DNA from: an uncultured Mycoplasmatota bacterium
GTDB lineage: Bacteria > Bacillota_I > Bacilli_A > RF39 > UBA660
NCBI GenBank assembly: GCA_900546055.1
Contig: URBG01000034.1
Span: forward strand, 1 to 12,207
Reading direction: 5' to 3'
Length of the DNA stretch: 12,207 nucleotides
Both the position numbers and the translations under genes were made by a program. Positions 1 to 6,832 of this stretch are shown piece after piece (the first letter of the stretch is position 1; the number at the start of each line of letters is the position of its first letter). The notes beneath the pieces are model-generated. The model was given only the letters and a program-made list of their open reading frames with translations. It was not told the DNA's origin and did not search any database.

Positions 1-1119
1 AGTAATACTTATACCTTTACAGGACTTACCCATAAGACAGCTTACAATATTAAATCTAGAGTAACATCTGGAGTAGGAAGGCAAACTTCATCAGCTACAG
101 TAGCAACAACGACTAATTCAATTACCGCTTCTTCATTTTCTGCTTCAAATGATGAATTTTACTATTGCCCAAGTGGATATACATCCAGCGGAAGTGGAAG
201 TTCTTTAGTTTGCTCACAGGTTGTTACAACAACTCCTAATAATAACGGAAGCGCACTTTGTCAACAGAAATGTTCAGCTGAAAATTTTGGTTCTCCATCA
301 TATCAAAATTCAATATGTAGCTGTTCAAGACCATATCAAACAATGGGAGGAACTAGTGCATGTTCCTCTTCGGGTGGAAGCATATCAGGAGTTTTATGCG
401 TATGGAAATTTTCAATGCCGCCAACTTCATATTCGTGTCCAAGTGGATATACATCTAGCGGAAGTGGAAGTTCCATGACTTGTTCAAAAACTGCTACTGT
501 TTCTAAACTAACTGAAGTTCAGAAGAAAGTAGTTGTATCATATCCTTCAGGCTGTGGAACTAATTATACATGTAGTTATAGCAAAGATGGTGGGAGTTTT
601 GTTGAAGTGTCCAGTAATCCTACGATTTTATTTAATAAATCTGGGTCATTGGTTTCTAAAATAAGTGATGGTATTAACACTGTAAGCAATAGTTATTCAG
701 TGCAATATGGTTTCATTTCCGAAACATTAGAAAAAAATTATTCGTGTAGTAACACTAGTTTGTTTGAATGTAATTCTTTGAATATTGGTAAAAAATATAC
801 CACATGTGGAACTAATTATAATTACGATGTTCAAAATGATTCTTCATATGGTGGTAACCCAGGAAATGGAGTTAATAATGTATATTATTATGGCTCTTCT
901 TTCACTTTTAATAATACAACTGGAAAATTTACTCTTACTGGAACTACTGGAGGGCCTGTTGCTGGTTTTTCTATATCAGTTGGTCAGTATATAGGTAGCG
1001 GTTCTACTGTGTTTTTGGTAGAAAGTTCTGAAAAATTGAATGCAATTACGGTTGGTTTTAAGGGTAAGAAATATAGTTCTTATACAAGCAGCACCACATA
1101 TACGTGTAATATTTCGTAA
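1..1119 (+). CDS. Large secreted cysteine-rich repeat protein, C-terminal part (5' end outside window)
   Basis: Frame 1 is open from the first base to the TAA at 1117-1119, giving 372 residues with no start in the window; the in-frame ATG at 343 has no SD and is internal. Residues 1-37 look like the end of a fibronectin type III-like domain (YTFTGLTHKTAYNIKSRV, then TSSATVATT). Two cysteine modules of the form C-P-S-G-Y-T-S-S-G-S-G-S-S begin at Cys56 and Cys146. Two further segments share CGTNY (Cys185 and Cys269); the first leads into an Ig/bacterial-surface-type stretch (SKDGGSFVEVSS ... SDGINTVSNSYSV). There are 16 cysteines (56, 71, 87, 91, 106, 108, 121, 133, 146, 161, 185, 191, 249, 257, 269, 369), suggesting extracellular disulfides. 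The C terminus (YTCNIS) has no LPXTG motif, membrane anchor or charged tail, so any anchoring must come from the missing N-terminal part. The ligand is unknown; an adhesin or surface-display role is inference. Confidence 0.8.
   Translation, partial: SNTYTFTGLTHKTAYNIKSRVTSGVGRQTSSATVATTTNSITASSFSASNDEFYYCPSGYTSSGSGSSLVCSQVVTTTPNNNGSALCQQKCSAENFGSPSYQNSICSCSRPYQTMGGTSACSSSGGSISGVLCVWKFSMPPTSYSCPSGYTSSGSGSSMTCSKTATVSKLTEVQKKVVVSYPSGCGTNYTCSYSKDGGSFVEVSSNPTILFNKSGSLVSKISDGINTVSNSYSVQYGFISETLEKNYSCSNTSLFECNSLNIGKKYTTCGTNYNYDVQNDSSYGGNPGNGVNNVYYYGSSFTFNNTTGKFTLTGTTGGPVAGFSISVGQYIGSGSTVFLVESSEKLNAITVGFKGKKYSSYTSSTTYTCNIS
166..203 (+). repeat. Copy 1 of 38-base coding repeat (CPSGYTSSGSGSS module)
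   Basis: This segment matches 436-473 with only two mismatches (168/438 and 186/456), both silent third-codon changes. The copies are exactly 270 bases, or 90 codons, apart, so they look like a duplicated protein module. The flanking sequence has diverged. Confidence 0.85.
436..473 (+). repeat. Copy 2 of 38-base coding repeat (CPSGYTSSGSGSS module)
   Basis: Second copy of the repeat at 166-203, in the same reading frame. It encodes the module starting at Cys146 of the secreted protein. Confidence 0.85.
553..568 (+). repeat. Copy 1 of 16-base coding repeat (CGTNY)
   Basis: The 16 bases are identical to 805-820, in the same frame, and encode Cys-Gly-Thr-Asn-Tyr. The copies are 252 bases (84 codons) apart and mark a second, more diverged module type in the same protein. 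Confidence 0.7.
805..820 (+). repeat. Copy 2 of 16-base coding repeat (CGTNY)
   Basis: Exact second copy of 553-568; it encodes the CGTNY that begins at Cys269. Confidence 0.7.
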
Positions 1120-1137
1120 TTTTATAAATTCCAACGA

Positions 1138-1182
1138 GAATAATCACTATTGTGGTTATTCTACTGGAGTCTATGAAGACTC
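1138..1182 (+). other. Two tandem hairpins in the 3' UTR of the surface-protein gene
   Basis: Hairpin A is 1138-1147 paired with 1152-1161: ten pairs including one G-U, with loop TATT. Hairpin B is GAGTCT 1167-1172 paired with AGACTC 1177-1182 around loop ATGA. Neither is followed by a T-run, so they are not terminators themselves. They lead directly into the terminator at 1184-1244. They could protect the 3' end of the mRNA or bind a protein. Confidence 0.55.
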
Positions 1183-1183
1183 T

Positions 1184-1244
1184 AACTAATATGTGTTTTA
1201 CTCTCTTCTCATACCTACGAAGTAAAAAAACATATTAGTTTTTT
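1184..1244 (+). terminator. Intrinsic terminator after surface-protein gene
   Basis: AACTAATATGT (1184-1194) pairs with ACATATTAGTT (1230-1240) over eleven bases. After one mismatch the stem continues as TTTT (1196-1199) with AAAA (1225-1228), then ACT (1200-1202) with AGT (1221-1223) past a bulged A. The loop is about 18 bases. Six T's follow at 1239-1244. It separates the surface gene from the operon starting at 1314. Confidence 0.8.
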
Positions 1245-1266
1245 GATGGAAAAATTGTTTCAATTA

Positions 1267-1295
1267 AAGACAATATCGTTAATTTATAGTATAAT
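1267..1295 (+). promoter_or_regulatory. Sigma-A type promoter for the gdpP-rplI-dnaB-M23-walJ-rlmH operon
   Basis: A perfect TATAAT at 1290-1295 lies exactly 17 bases from AAGACA at 1267-1272, which matches the last four bases of TTGACA. Transcription would begin near 1302, leaving only about 12 untranslated bases that contain the SD AGAGGTGA (1303-1310). The 7-base direct repeat GTTAATT (1278-1284 and 1296-1302) brackets the -10 box. Confidence 0.65.
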
Positions 1296-1313
1296 GTTAA
1301 TTAGAGGTGAATC

Positions 1314-2291
1314 ATGGACTATCTTTTTCAAAAGTTAACTGAAAATATAAAGTCCCATTCAAATGTTATATTAATGACACACAAGCATCCTGATTTAGAT
1401 GGAATGGGAAGTGCGATAGGACTTTATAAAATAATTAAAGAGTTAAAAAAAGAGTGTTATGTTGTAAAACCTACTTCAAAAATTGATTTTTCACTAGAAA
1501 AAGCTTTTCAATTGATTGAAAGCAATAATATGAATATAAAATTTATGGAATATCCAAATCTTTTGAATATTATTGATGATAATTCTTTGCTTATTGTTTT
1601 AGATGTTCAAAAGCCAGAATTAGTGGAATGTAAGCAACTTTTGGAGAAAAATAAAGATGTTTTTGTGATTGATCATCATATGAATACATCAGTTCATATT
1701 GAAAACACAGTGTTTGAGTATATCAATTCAAACAAATCTAGTGTGGTTGAAATAATCGTTGATTATTTAAAATATCTAAATAAATCAGTAGATTTTTTAA
1801 CCGCCACATTAATGTCAGCCGGAATGGAAATCGATACTCATTCATATCAGTTAAAGACAACTGATGCGACATTTAGAGCAGCAAGTGCTTTAGCAAGAAT
1901 GGGTGTGGATTTAACTTTAAAAAACGAACTTTTAAAGGAATCAATGGAAGACGTTATTCGAAGACATGACTATATTAAAAATAGTTATTATATTAAAGAA
2001 GGATATTTATTATGTGATATGGGCGCTGGTGAAATAAACGAAACCGTAGATTTGGCTATTTTAGCTGACGAACTTTTAAGATTAGATGGAGTTCAGGTTT
2101 CATTCGCGGTTGGTAAAATCGAGGATAATACTGTTGGAGTTAGTGCTCGTTCGATGGGCAAAGTTAGCGTAGAAGTAATTATGAGTGCTTTAGGCGGTGG
2201 TGGTCATGTGACTGACGCGGCTGCTACATTTGAAAATAAAAGTAATGCCGAAGTAATTGAAATGATTAAAAAAGTAGTTATGGAGGGATAA
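1314..2291 (+). CDS. gdpP: GdpP-like DHH/DHHA1 phosphodiesterase lacking membrane, PAS and GGDEF domains
   Basis: Probable c-di-AMP (or short-oligonucleotide) phosphodiesterase of 325 residues. The DHH domain shows H23-x-x-x-D27-x-D29 (THKHPDLDG), Asp97, the DHH triad at 120-122 and Asp174 (EIDTHSY), the expected metal ligands. The DHHA1 domain ends in RSMG (279-282) and GGGGH (294-298) followed by VTDAAA. That tail resembles GdpP (GGGHxTNAA) more than NrnA. Canonical GdpP/YybT is about 650 residues, with two membrane helices, a degenerate PAS and a degenerate GGDEF before the DHH part; here none of these exists. A terminator and promoter lie just upstream, so the N-terminal part is not simply frameshifted away. 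The location directly before rplI and dnaB is the usual gdpP locus. The protein would be cytosolic. NrnA-like nanoRNase activity is the main alternative. Confidence 0.8.
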   Translation: MDYLFQKLTENIKSHSNVILMTHKHPDLDGMGSAIGLYKIIKELKKECYVVKPTSKIDFSLEKAFQLIESNNMNIKFMEYPNLLNIIDDNSLLIVLDVQKPELVECKQLLEKNKDVFVIDHHMNTSVHIENTVFEYINSNKSSVVEIIVDYLKYLNKSVDFLTATLMSAGMEIDTHSYQLKTTDATFRAASALARMGVDLTLKNELLKESMEDVIRRHDYIKNSYYIKEGYLLCDMGAGEINETVDLAILADELLRLDGVQVSFAVGKIEDNTVGVSARSMGKVSVEVIMSALGGGGHVTDAAATFENKSNAEVIEMIKKVVMEG

Positions 2292-2292
2292 A

Positions 2293-2730
2293 ATGAAAGT
2301 AATACTTTTAGAAGATGTTAAAAAACAAGGTAAAAAAGGTGAAATTATAAATGTAAAAGATGGCTATGGTAATTATTTAATTACAAATAAATTGGCTGTC
2401 TTGGAAACAAAAGGTAGTAAAAAAGTTTTAGATATGCAAAATGAAGAGGCTTTAAAAAAAGCGGAAGCTCATTTAAAAGAATGTCAAAGTTTAAAAAAAG
2501 AGATAGAAAAAATAACTCTTAATTTTAAGGTAAAAGTTGGTAAAGGTGATCAAGTCTTTGGATCAATCAGTACTAAACAGATTGTTTCAGAATTGAAAGA
2601 AAAAGGTATTGATGTTGATAAAAGAAAGATAAATATTCAAACACCAATTAATACACTAGGAACAACTAATGTAGAAATTAATCTACATAAAGATGTTGTT
2701 TGTAATTTGAAAGTTCATTTAGAAAAATAA
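2293..2730 (+). CDS. rplI: 50S ribosomal protein L9
   Basis: Binds 23S rRNA near the base of the L1 stalk. At 145 residues it is close to the usual 148-150. The N-terminal RNA-binding domain (about 1-40) begins MKVILLEDVKKQGKKGEI and includes DGYGNYL. A charged Lys/Glu-rich connecting helix follows (about 41-75), then the C-terminal domain (about 76-145), with VFGSIS and the segment KRKINIQTPINTLGT. The start is one base after the stop of the preceding gene and its SD (GGAGGG) lies inside that gene's last codons, so translation is probably coupled. It is followed after nine bases by dnaB, the classic rplI-dnaB pair. Confidence 0.96.
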   Translation: MKVILLEDVKKQGKKGEIINVKDGYGNYLITNKLAVLETKGSKKVLDMQNEEALKKAEAHLKECQSLKKEIEKITLNFKVKVGKGDQVFGSISTKQIVSELKEKGIDVDKRKINIQTPINTLGTTNVEINLHKDVVCNLKVHLEK

Positions 2731-2739
2731 GGTGATATT

Positions 2740-4083
2740 ATGAATGATAGAATAATGCCCCATAATACAGATGCTGAACAAGCTGTTTTGGGTTCAGTAT
2801 TTTTAAGTAAGTACGCATTACAACAAGTATTAGAGGAAATAAATAGTGAAGAATTTTATTTGGATTCTCACGCTAAGATTTTTGATGCAATTAAATATTT
2901 GGCTGAAAAAGGTGCACCGATCGATGTGACAACGGTAACAGCTGAACTTGATAAGAGAAAAGTATTAAGTACAGTGGGTGGTGTTGAATATTTAACAGAA
3001 ATTGTTACATGTGTGCCAACGGCAGCTAATGTTAGTCAATATGTTAAAATTGTTGAAGAAGCATATTTAAAAAGAAGTTTAATTGAAGCGGCAACAACTA
3101 TAGTTGGTGACGGCTTTGCTTCGACAGACAATATTGGTGATATCTTAGACAATGCAGAAAAGAAAATTGGGGATGTTGTTCGTAATCGAAAAGGATCAGA
3201 ATTTCGCCCAATTCAAGATGTGTTATTTAAAGCACAATCTGATTTAGAAGAACTTTCAAAACAAAAAGGTGAAATCACAGGAATTCCAACAGGATTCTTT
3301 GATTTAGATAGAATAACAAAAGGTTTCCATGGGAACGAGTTAATAATTGTTGCGGCTCGTCCGGCAATGGGAAAAACAGCTTTTGCTGTTAATATGGCTG
3401 TTAATATGGCTGTTAATTCACATAAAAGCGTTGCTTTGTTTAATATGGAAATGAGTGCAGAGCAATTGGTAAATAGAATGCTTGCATCAGTTGGTCAAAT
3501 TGAAATGCCAAAATTATTAACTGGAAGATTAGAACATCAAGATTGGAAAAGGGTTAATGAGGCTATTAGTCGATTAGCTGATACTAAGATGTTTATGGAT
3601 GATACTCCTGGACAAACAGTTAGTGAAATTAGAGCTAAGTGTCGTAGACTGGCAAATTCTAGTGATGGTTTAGATGTTGTTATTATCGACTATTTGCAAT
3701 TGATTAGTGGATCGGCTAAATACGCTGGTCAAAGACAACAAGAAGTATCAGAAATTTCACGTTCATTAAAAACAATGGCGATGGAGCTTAATATTCCAGT
3801 AATTGCTTTAGCGCAATTATCGCGTAGTGTTGAAGGACGTGAGGATAAAAGACCACTTCTTTCAGATTTAAGGGAATCAGGGTCAATTGAGCAAGATGCC
3901 GATATTGTTGCTTTTCTTTATCGTGATGATTATTATAATAAAGAAAATGCTATTGACGAGTTTACGAGTAAAAGTGAATTTATTATTCAAAAACATCGTA
4001 ATGGTCCAACAGCAACAGTTAATTTAATCTTTAAGAGAAATACAAGTTCTTTCTTTAATATGGAAAAAACAGAAGAAGAGTAG
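2740..4083 (+). CDS. dnaB: Replicative DNA helicase DnaB (DnaC in Bacillus)
   Basis: Hexameric 5'-3' helicase that unwinds the replication fork and recruits primase. The 447 residues match the usual length. The N-terminal helical domain starts PHNTDAEQAVLGSV (7-20) and runs to about residue 110. A linker is followed by the RecA-like ATPase domain: Walker A ARPAMGKTA (206-214), catalytic Glu237 in NMEMS, Walker B VVIIDYLQ (313-320), the SDLRESGSIEQDADIV motif (375-390) and the arginine finger region KHRNGPT (418-424, Arg420). No intein is present. The SD (AGGTGA) overlaps the rplI stop. Three near-perfect copies of a 12-base unit (3385-3417) encode AVNMAVNMAVN just after Walker A, but the segment is the same length as in Bacillus DnaC, so it is not an insertion. 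Confidence 0.97.
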   Translation: MNDRIMPHNTDAEQAVLGSVFLSKYALQQVLEEINSEEFYLDSHAKIFDAIKYLAEKGAPIDVTTVTAELDKRKVLSTVGGVEYLTEIVTCVPTAANVSQYVKIVEEAYLKRSLIEAATTIVGDGFASTDNIGDILDNAEKKIGDVVRNRKGSEFRPIQDVLFKAQSDLEELSKQKGEITGIPTGFFDLDRITKGFHGNELIIVAARPAMGKTAFAVNMAVNMAVNSHKSVALFNMEMSAEQLVNRMLASVGQIEMPKLLTGRLEHQDWKRVNEAISRLADTKMFMDDTPGQTVSEIRAKCRRLANSSDGLDVVIIDYLQLISGSAKYAGQRQQEVSEISRSLKTMAMELNIPVIALAQLSRSVEGREDKRPLLSDLRESGSIEQDADIVAFLYRDDYYNKENAIDEFTSKSEFIIQKHRNGPTATVNLIFKRNTSSFFNMEKTEEE

Positions 4084-4091
4084 GTGTTATA

Positions 4092-5579
4092 GTGAAAAAA
4101 ATATCAATATGGCTGATTGTCGCAATCGTCCTTTCAGGTGTTTGTGTTCTTGGCTTTGGCTATAAAAAAACAGCTGAGCCTAATTATTATTATCAAGTAT
4201 ATATGGATGATGAAATTTTAGGTACAGTAAAGTCAAAGACTGAATTAGAAAACTATATCGATGAAAATGGTAATTATTATAAAAATAAATATAAAGTTGA
4301 TAAAGTCTACGCACCTAATGGACTTCAGATAAAAAAAATAACAACATATGATGGTGAAGTAGACTCAGTTAAAGATGTTTATAAAAAAATAAAAAAAGAA
4401 GCGCCATTTACAGTCAAGGGTTACGAAATGACAATTAAGAAAAAAGCTGATGATAATGATGATAGTAAAGAGCGTTTAAAAACAACAAGACTATACGTAT
4501 TAGATACTAAGATTTTTAAAGACGCTGTTAATACTTTAATTTATACTTTCGTTGGCAAAGATAAGTATGAAGCTTATAAAAACGAAACACAAGATAAAAT
4601 TGATTCGACTGGCGAAAATATCGAAAATGTTTATGTTAATGAAGATATAACGTTTAAAGAAGTTAAAATACCAGTTGATGAAAAAATTTATACTAATAGT
4701 AATGATTTAACTAAAGATTTACTTTATGGTGAAGACGCTAAAGAAAGTGTATATGTTGTTAAAGCTGGTGATACTATTGAGAGTGTTGCTTTTAATAACA
4801 AAGTAAGTTCGCAAGAATTACTTTTATCTAATGATGAACTTACTAGTGAAAATAACTTACTTTATCCTGGACAAAAACTTAAGATTGCTCAAACTAATCC
4901 ACAAATAAGCATTGTTGAAGAAACTTATGTGGTTAAAGACACGCCAAGCAATTACAAAACAGAAGAAAAATATGATAGTTCAGTTATAATTGGTAATGAC
5001 AAGGTTATTCAAGAAGGCGAAAATGGAATGGACCGAGTTTCACAGAAGGTTAAACAAGTTAATGGTCAGATAGTATACGTTGACCCTAAAGGAAAGCAAG
5101 TTTTAAAAGCACCAGTAAATAAGGTTGTGCTTAAAGGAAGTAAATATGTTCCAGATGTTGGAAGCTTGACTAACTGGGGTTGGCCAACGGATAGTGGATG
5201 GACTTTTAGTAGTGGATATGGTTATCGTTCAAGTCCATTTGGTAAAGGTCGTGAGTTACATTCAGGCTTGGATATTTCAGGTACAGGTTACGGTTCAAAA
5301 ATATATGCAACTAATAATGGTAAAGTTATGATTGCTGAATATCATTACAGTTATGGTAACTATGTTGTTATAAACCATAATAATGGATATATGACGTTGT
5401 ATGCTCATATGTCTAAAATAGCAGCTAAAGTCGGTCAGACTGTGGCTAAAGGGCAAGTAATTGGCTATGTAGGAATGACTGGATCAGCTACAGGCCCACA
5501 TGTTCATTATGAAGTTTGGAAAGGTCAAAAATGGAATCATGTTAATCCATCAATTCTATACCCAGGAGGCTATAGATAA
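4092..5579 (+). CDS. Membrane-anchored LysM-G5-M23 peptidoglycan endopeptidase
   Basis: Predicted zinc endopeptidase cutting peptide cross-bridges in the cell wall, 495 residues. The start is GTG at 4092, chosen because AGGTG lies five bases upstream and the N terminus then reads as a signal-anchor (MKKIS plus a hydrophobic stretch 5-23). Residues about 30-215 are a Lys/Asp-rich, poorly conserved region. A LysM domain follows at about 220-266 (YVVKAGDTIESVA ... LYPGQKLKI), then a G5-like domain at about 271-349. The C-terminal M23/LytM domain runs from about 374 to 485, with ligands H390 and D394 (HSGLD), H439 (YAHMS) and H470-V-H472; all catalytic positions are intact, so it should be active. 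It sits between dnaB and walJ and overlaps walJ by one base, tying it to the housekeeping operon. A role in division or sporulation-septum wall turnover is possible but unproven. Confidence 0.9.
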   Translation: MKKISIWLIVAIVLSGVCVLGFGYKKTAEPNYYYQVYMDDEILGTVKSKTELENYIDENGNYYKNKYKVDKVYAPNGLQIKKITTYDGEVDSVKDVYKKIKKEAPFTVKGYEMTIKKKADDNDDSKERLKTTRLYVLDTKIFKDAVNTLIYTFVGKDKYEAYKNETQDKIDSTGENIENVYVNEDITFKEVKIPVDEKIYTNSNDLTKDLLYGEDAKESVYVVKAGDTIESVAFNNKVSSQELLLSNDELTSENNLLYPGQKLKIAQTNPQISIVEETYVVKDTPSNYKTEEKYDSSVIIGNDKVIQEGENGMDRVSQKVKQVNGQIVYVDPKGKQVLKAPVNKVVLKGSKYVPDVGSLTNWGWPTDSGWTFSSGYGYRSSPFGKGRELHSGLDISGTGYGSKIYATNNGKVMIAEYHYSYGNYVVINHNNGYMTLYAHMSKIAAKVGQTVAKGQVIGYVGMTGSATGPHVHYEVWKGQKWNHVNPSILYPGGYR

Positions 5580-6337
5580 TGAGAATTTGCGTATTAGCAA
5601 GTGGCAGTAAAGGTAATTGTACTTATGTCGAAACGGATAATACTAAATCTTTAATTGATGCAGGAATGAGCTGCTCCTATATCGAAAATGCTTTAAAAGA
5701 TATAGGAGTAGAGCCTGGCTCAATTGAAAGAATCTTTTTAACACATGCCCATTCGGACCATACCAATGGGTTACGTGTTTTTTTGAAGAAATATGGGCCA
5801 ACTGTTTATTTGACTGAAAAAATGGATGATGAATTACAAATAATAATCGATGATGTTTATTATATTGATGGTGATATAGAAATAGAAGATTTAATTGTTA
5901 AACCAATAAAAACATCACATGATGCTGCTGATTCTAATGGTTATATATTTATTTCTAACAACAAGTCACTTATGTATATGACAGATACTGGGTATATTAA
6001 TATTCGTAATTATAATAAACTTAAAAATCATGATGTTTATGTTTTGGAAAGTAATCATGATATTGAGATGCTGATGAATGGGAAATATCCTTATCATTTA
6101 AAACAACGTATTTTAGGCGACAAAGGCCATTTATCTAATAAAGATTGTGCTTATTATTTAGCACAGTTTACTTCGGAAAAAACTAAAGAAGTTGTTTTAG
6201 CCCATCTTAGTGAACACAATAATGATCCAGATAAAGCATTAGAAGCTTTTTATAAGACATATGAAAAATGTGATAAAAAGCCACCAAAGGTTGTAGTTGC
6301 TTCACAAAAAGAAAGAACGGAAGTTATAACTATATGA
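5579..6337 (+). CDS. walJ: Metallo-beta-lactamase-fold hydrolase, WalJ/YycJ family
   Basis: Predicted cytosolic metal-dependent hydrolase, probably an exonuclease, of the YycJ/WalJ family that accompanies the WalRK wall-stress operon in many Firmicutes. The 252 residues open with MRICVLASGSKGNCTYV, typical of YycJ. The metal-binding motif is THAHSDH (55-61), with further candidate ligands His114 (TSHDA), Asp136 (MTDTG), the ESNHD motif (157-161) and His209 (AHLSEHNN). The ATG overlaps the TAA of the M23 gene by one base, and the 3' end overlaps rlmH by four (ATGA), both signs of coupled translation. walR, walK, walH and walI are not adjacent, so a wal role rests only on homology; yycJ is an equally fair name. 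Confidence 0.9.
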   Translation: MRICVLASGSKGNCTYVETDNTKSLIDAGMSCSYIENALKDIGVEPGSIERIFLTHAHSDHTNGLRVFLKKYGPTVYLTEKMDDELQIIIDDVYYIDGDIEIEDLIVKPIKTSHDAADSNGYIFISNNKSLMYMTDTGYINIRNYNKLKNHDVYVLESNHDIEMLMNGKYPYHLKQRILGDKGHLSNKDCAYYLAQFTSEKTKEVVLAHLSEHNNDPDKALEAFYKTYEKCDKKPPKVVVASQKERTEVITI

Positions 6338-6783
6338 TTAAAATTGTTTGTGTTGGTAAGGTTAAAGAAGCTTTTTACCGTGAAGCTATTTTAGAATATA
6401 GTAAGAGATTATCAAAATATACAAAACTAGAAATAGTCGAAGTGGCCGATGAAGGAACAATTGATAAGGCATTAAAATTAGAAAGTGAACGTATTTTAAA
6501 AAACATTAAAGATAACGAATATGTTATTACTTTGGAAATAGGTGGAAAAAATTTATCTTCTTTGGAGTTTTCTAATTTAATAGATAAAACTTTAATCAAT
6601 AATTCTAATATAACTTTTGTTATTGGGGGTTCTTACGGCTTGGATGATACTGTAAAACAACGTAGTAATTATGCATTATCTTTTTCAAAAATGACTTTTC
6701 CTCATCAATTATTTAGAGTTGTGTTGCTTGAACAGATATATAGAACTTTTAAAATAAATAATAATGAAAATTATCATAAGTGA
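6334..6783 (+). CDS. rlmH: 23S rRNA pseudouridine-1915 N3-methyltransferase RlmH
   Basis: SPOUT-class, S-adenosylmethionine-dependent methyltransferase that modifies pseudouridine 1915 in helix 69 of 23S rRNA in assembled 70S ribosomes. It is 149 residues, slightly shorter than the usual 155-159. It starts MIKIVCVGKVKEAFYREAI. The glycine-rich SAM-knot segment is FVIGGSYGLDD (about 95-105), and the family signature ALSFSKMTFPHQLFRVVLLEQ is followed by the terminal ENYHK. The complete, intact C terminus shows that the gene is not truncated; the missing residues come from the variable middle. It overlaps walJ by four bases, and walJ-rlmH adjacency is common in Firmicutes. It is the last gene of the operon. 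Confidence 0.96.
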   Translation: MIKIVCVGKVKEAFYREAILEYSKRLSKYTKLEIVEVADEGTIDKALKLESERILKNIKDNEYVITLEIGGKNLSSLEFSNLIDKTLINNSNITFVIGGSYGLDDTVKQRSNYALSFSKMTFPHQLFRVVLLEQIYRTFKINNNENYHK

Positions 6784-6799
6784 ATAAAATTTAAAATAC

Positions 6800-6832
6800 C
6801 CGCCCACTATTAAATAGAAGGGTGGATTTTTT
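6800..6832 (+). terminator. Terminator-like hairpin whose 3' arm is the spoIIR ribosome-binding site
   Basis: CCGCCC (6800-6805) pairs with GGGTGG (6820-6825, one G-U). After a small internal loop, CTAT (6807-6810) pairs with ATAG (6814-6817) around loop TAA. Six T's follow at 6827-6832. It is placed as the terminator of the upstream operon, yet the 3' arm AAGGGTGG is also the only SD for the ATG at 6833, and the T-run is the SD-to-start spacer. A transcript entering from rlmH would either terminate or fold this SD away. Confidence 0.7.

Noticed and set aside
221..478. Overlapping + strand reading frames at 221-478 and 785-994 in the surface gene
   Set aside because: They are out of frame with the conserved cysteine repeats and have no SD; they are shadows of the real frame.
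343..1119. A separate 258-residue gene starting at ATG 343
   Set aside because: The frame is open from base 1, residues before Met115 continue the same cysteine-repeat protein, and no SD precedes 343.
1130..1245. T-box or riboswitch controlling the gdpP operon
   Set aside because: The structure ends in a terminator before the best promoter (1267-1295), so it belongs to the 3' end of the surface gene, not to the operon leader; no T-box sequence is seen.
3385..3417. Tandem 12-base repeat after the dnaB Walker A motif as an expansion or slippage site
   Set aside because: The protein segment is the same length as in Bacillus DnaC, so no insertion is implied; alternating Ala-Val-Asn codons in a helix are enough to explain it.
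6375..6599. Antisense reading frame inside rlmH, and similar minus-strand frames at 11115-11312 and 11281-11469
   Set aside because: They lie opposite clearly conserved genes, have no SD and resemble no protein family I recognise.
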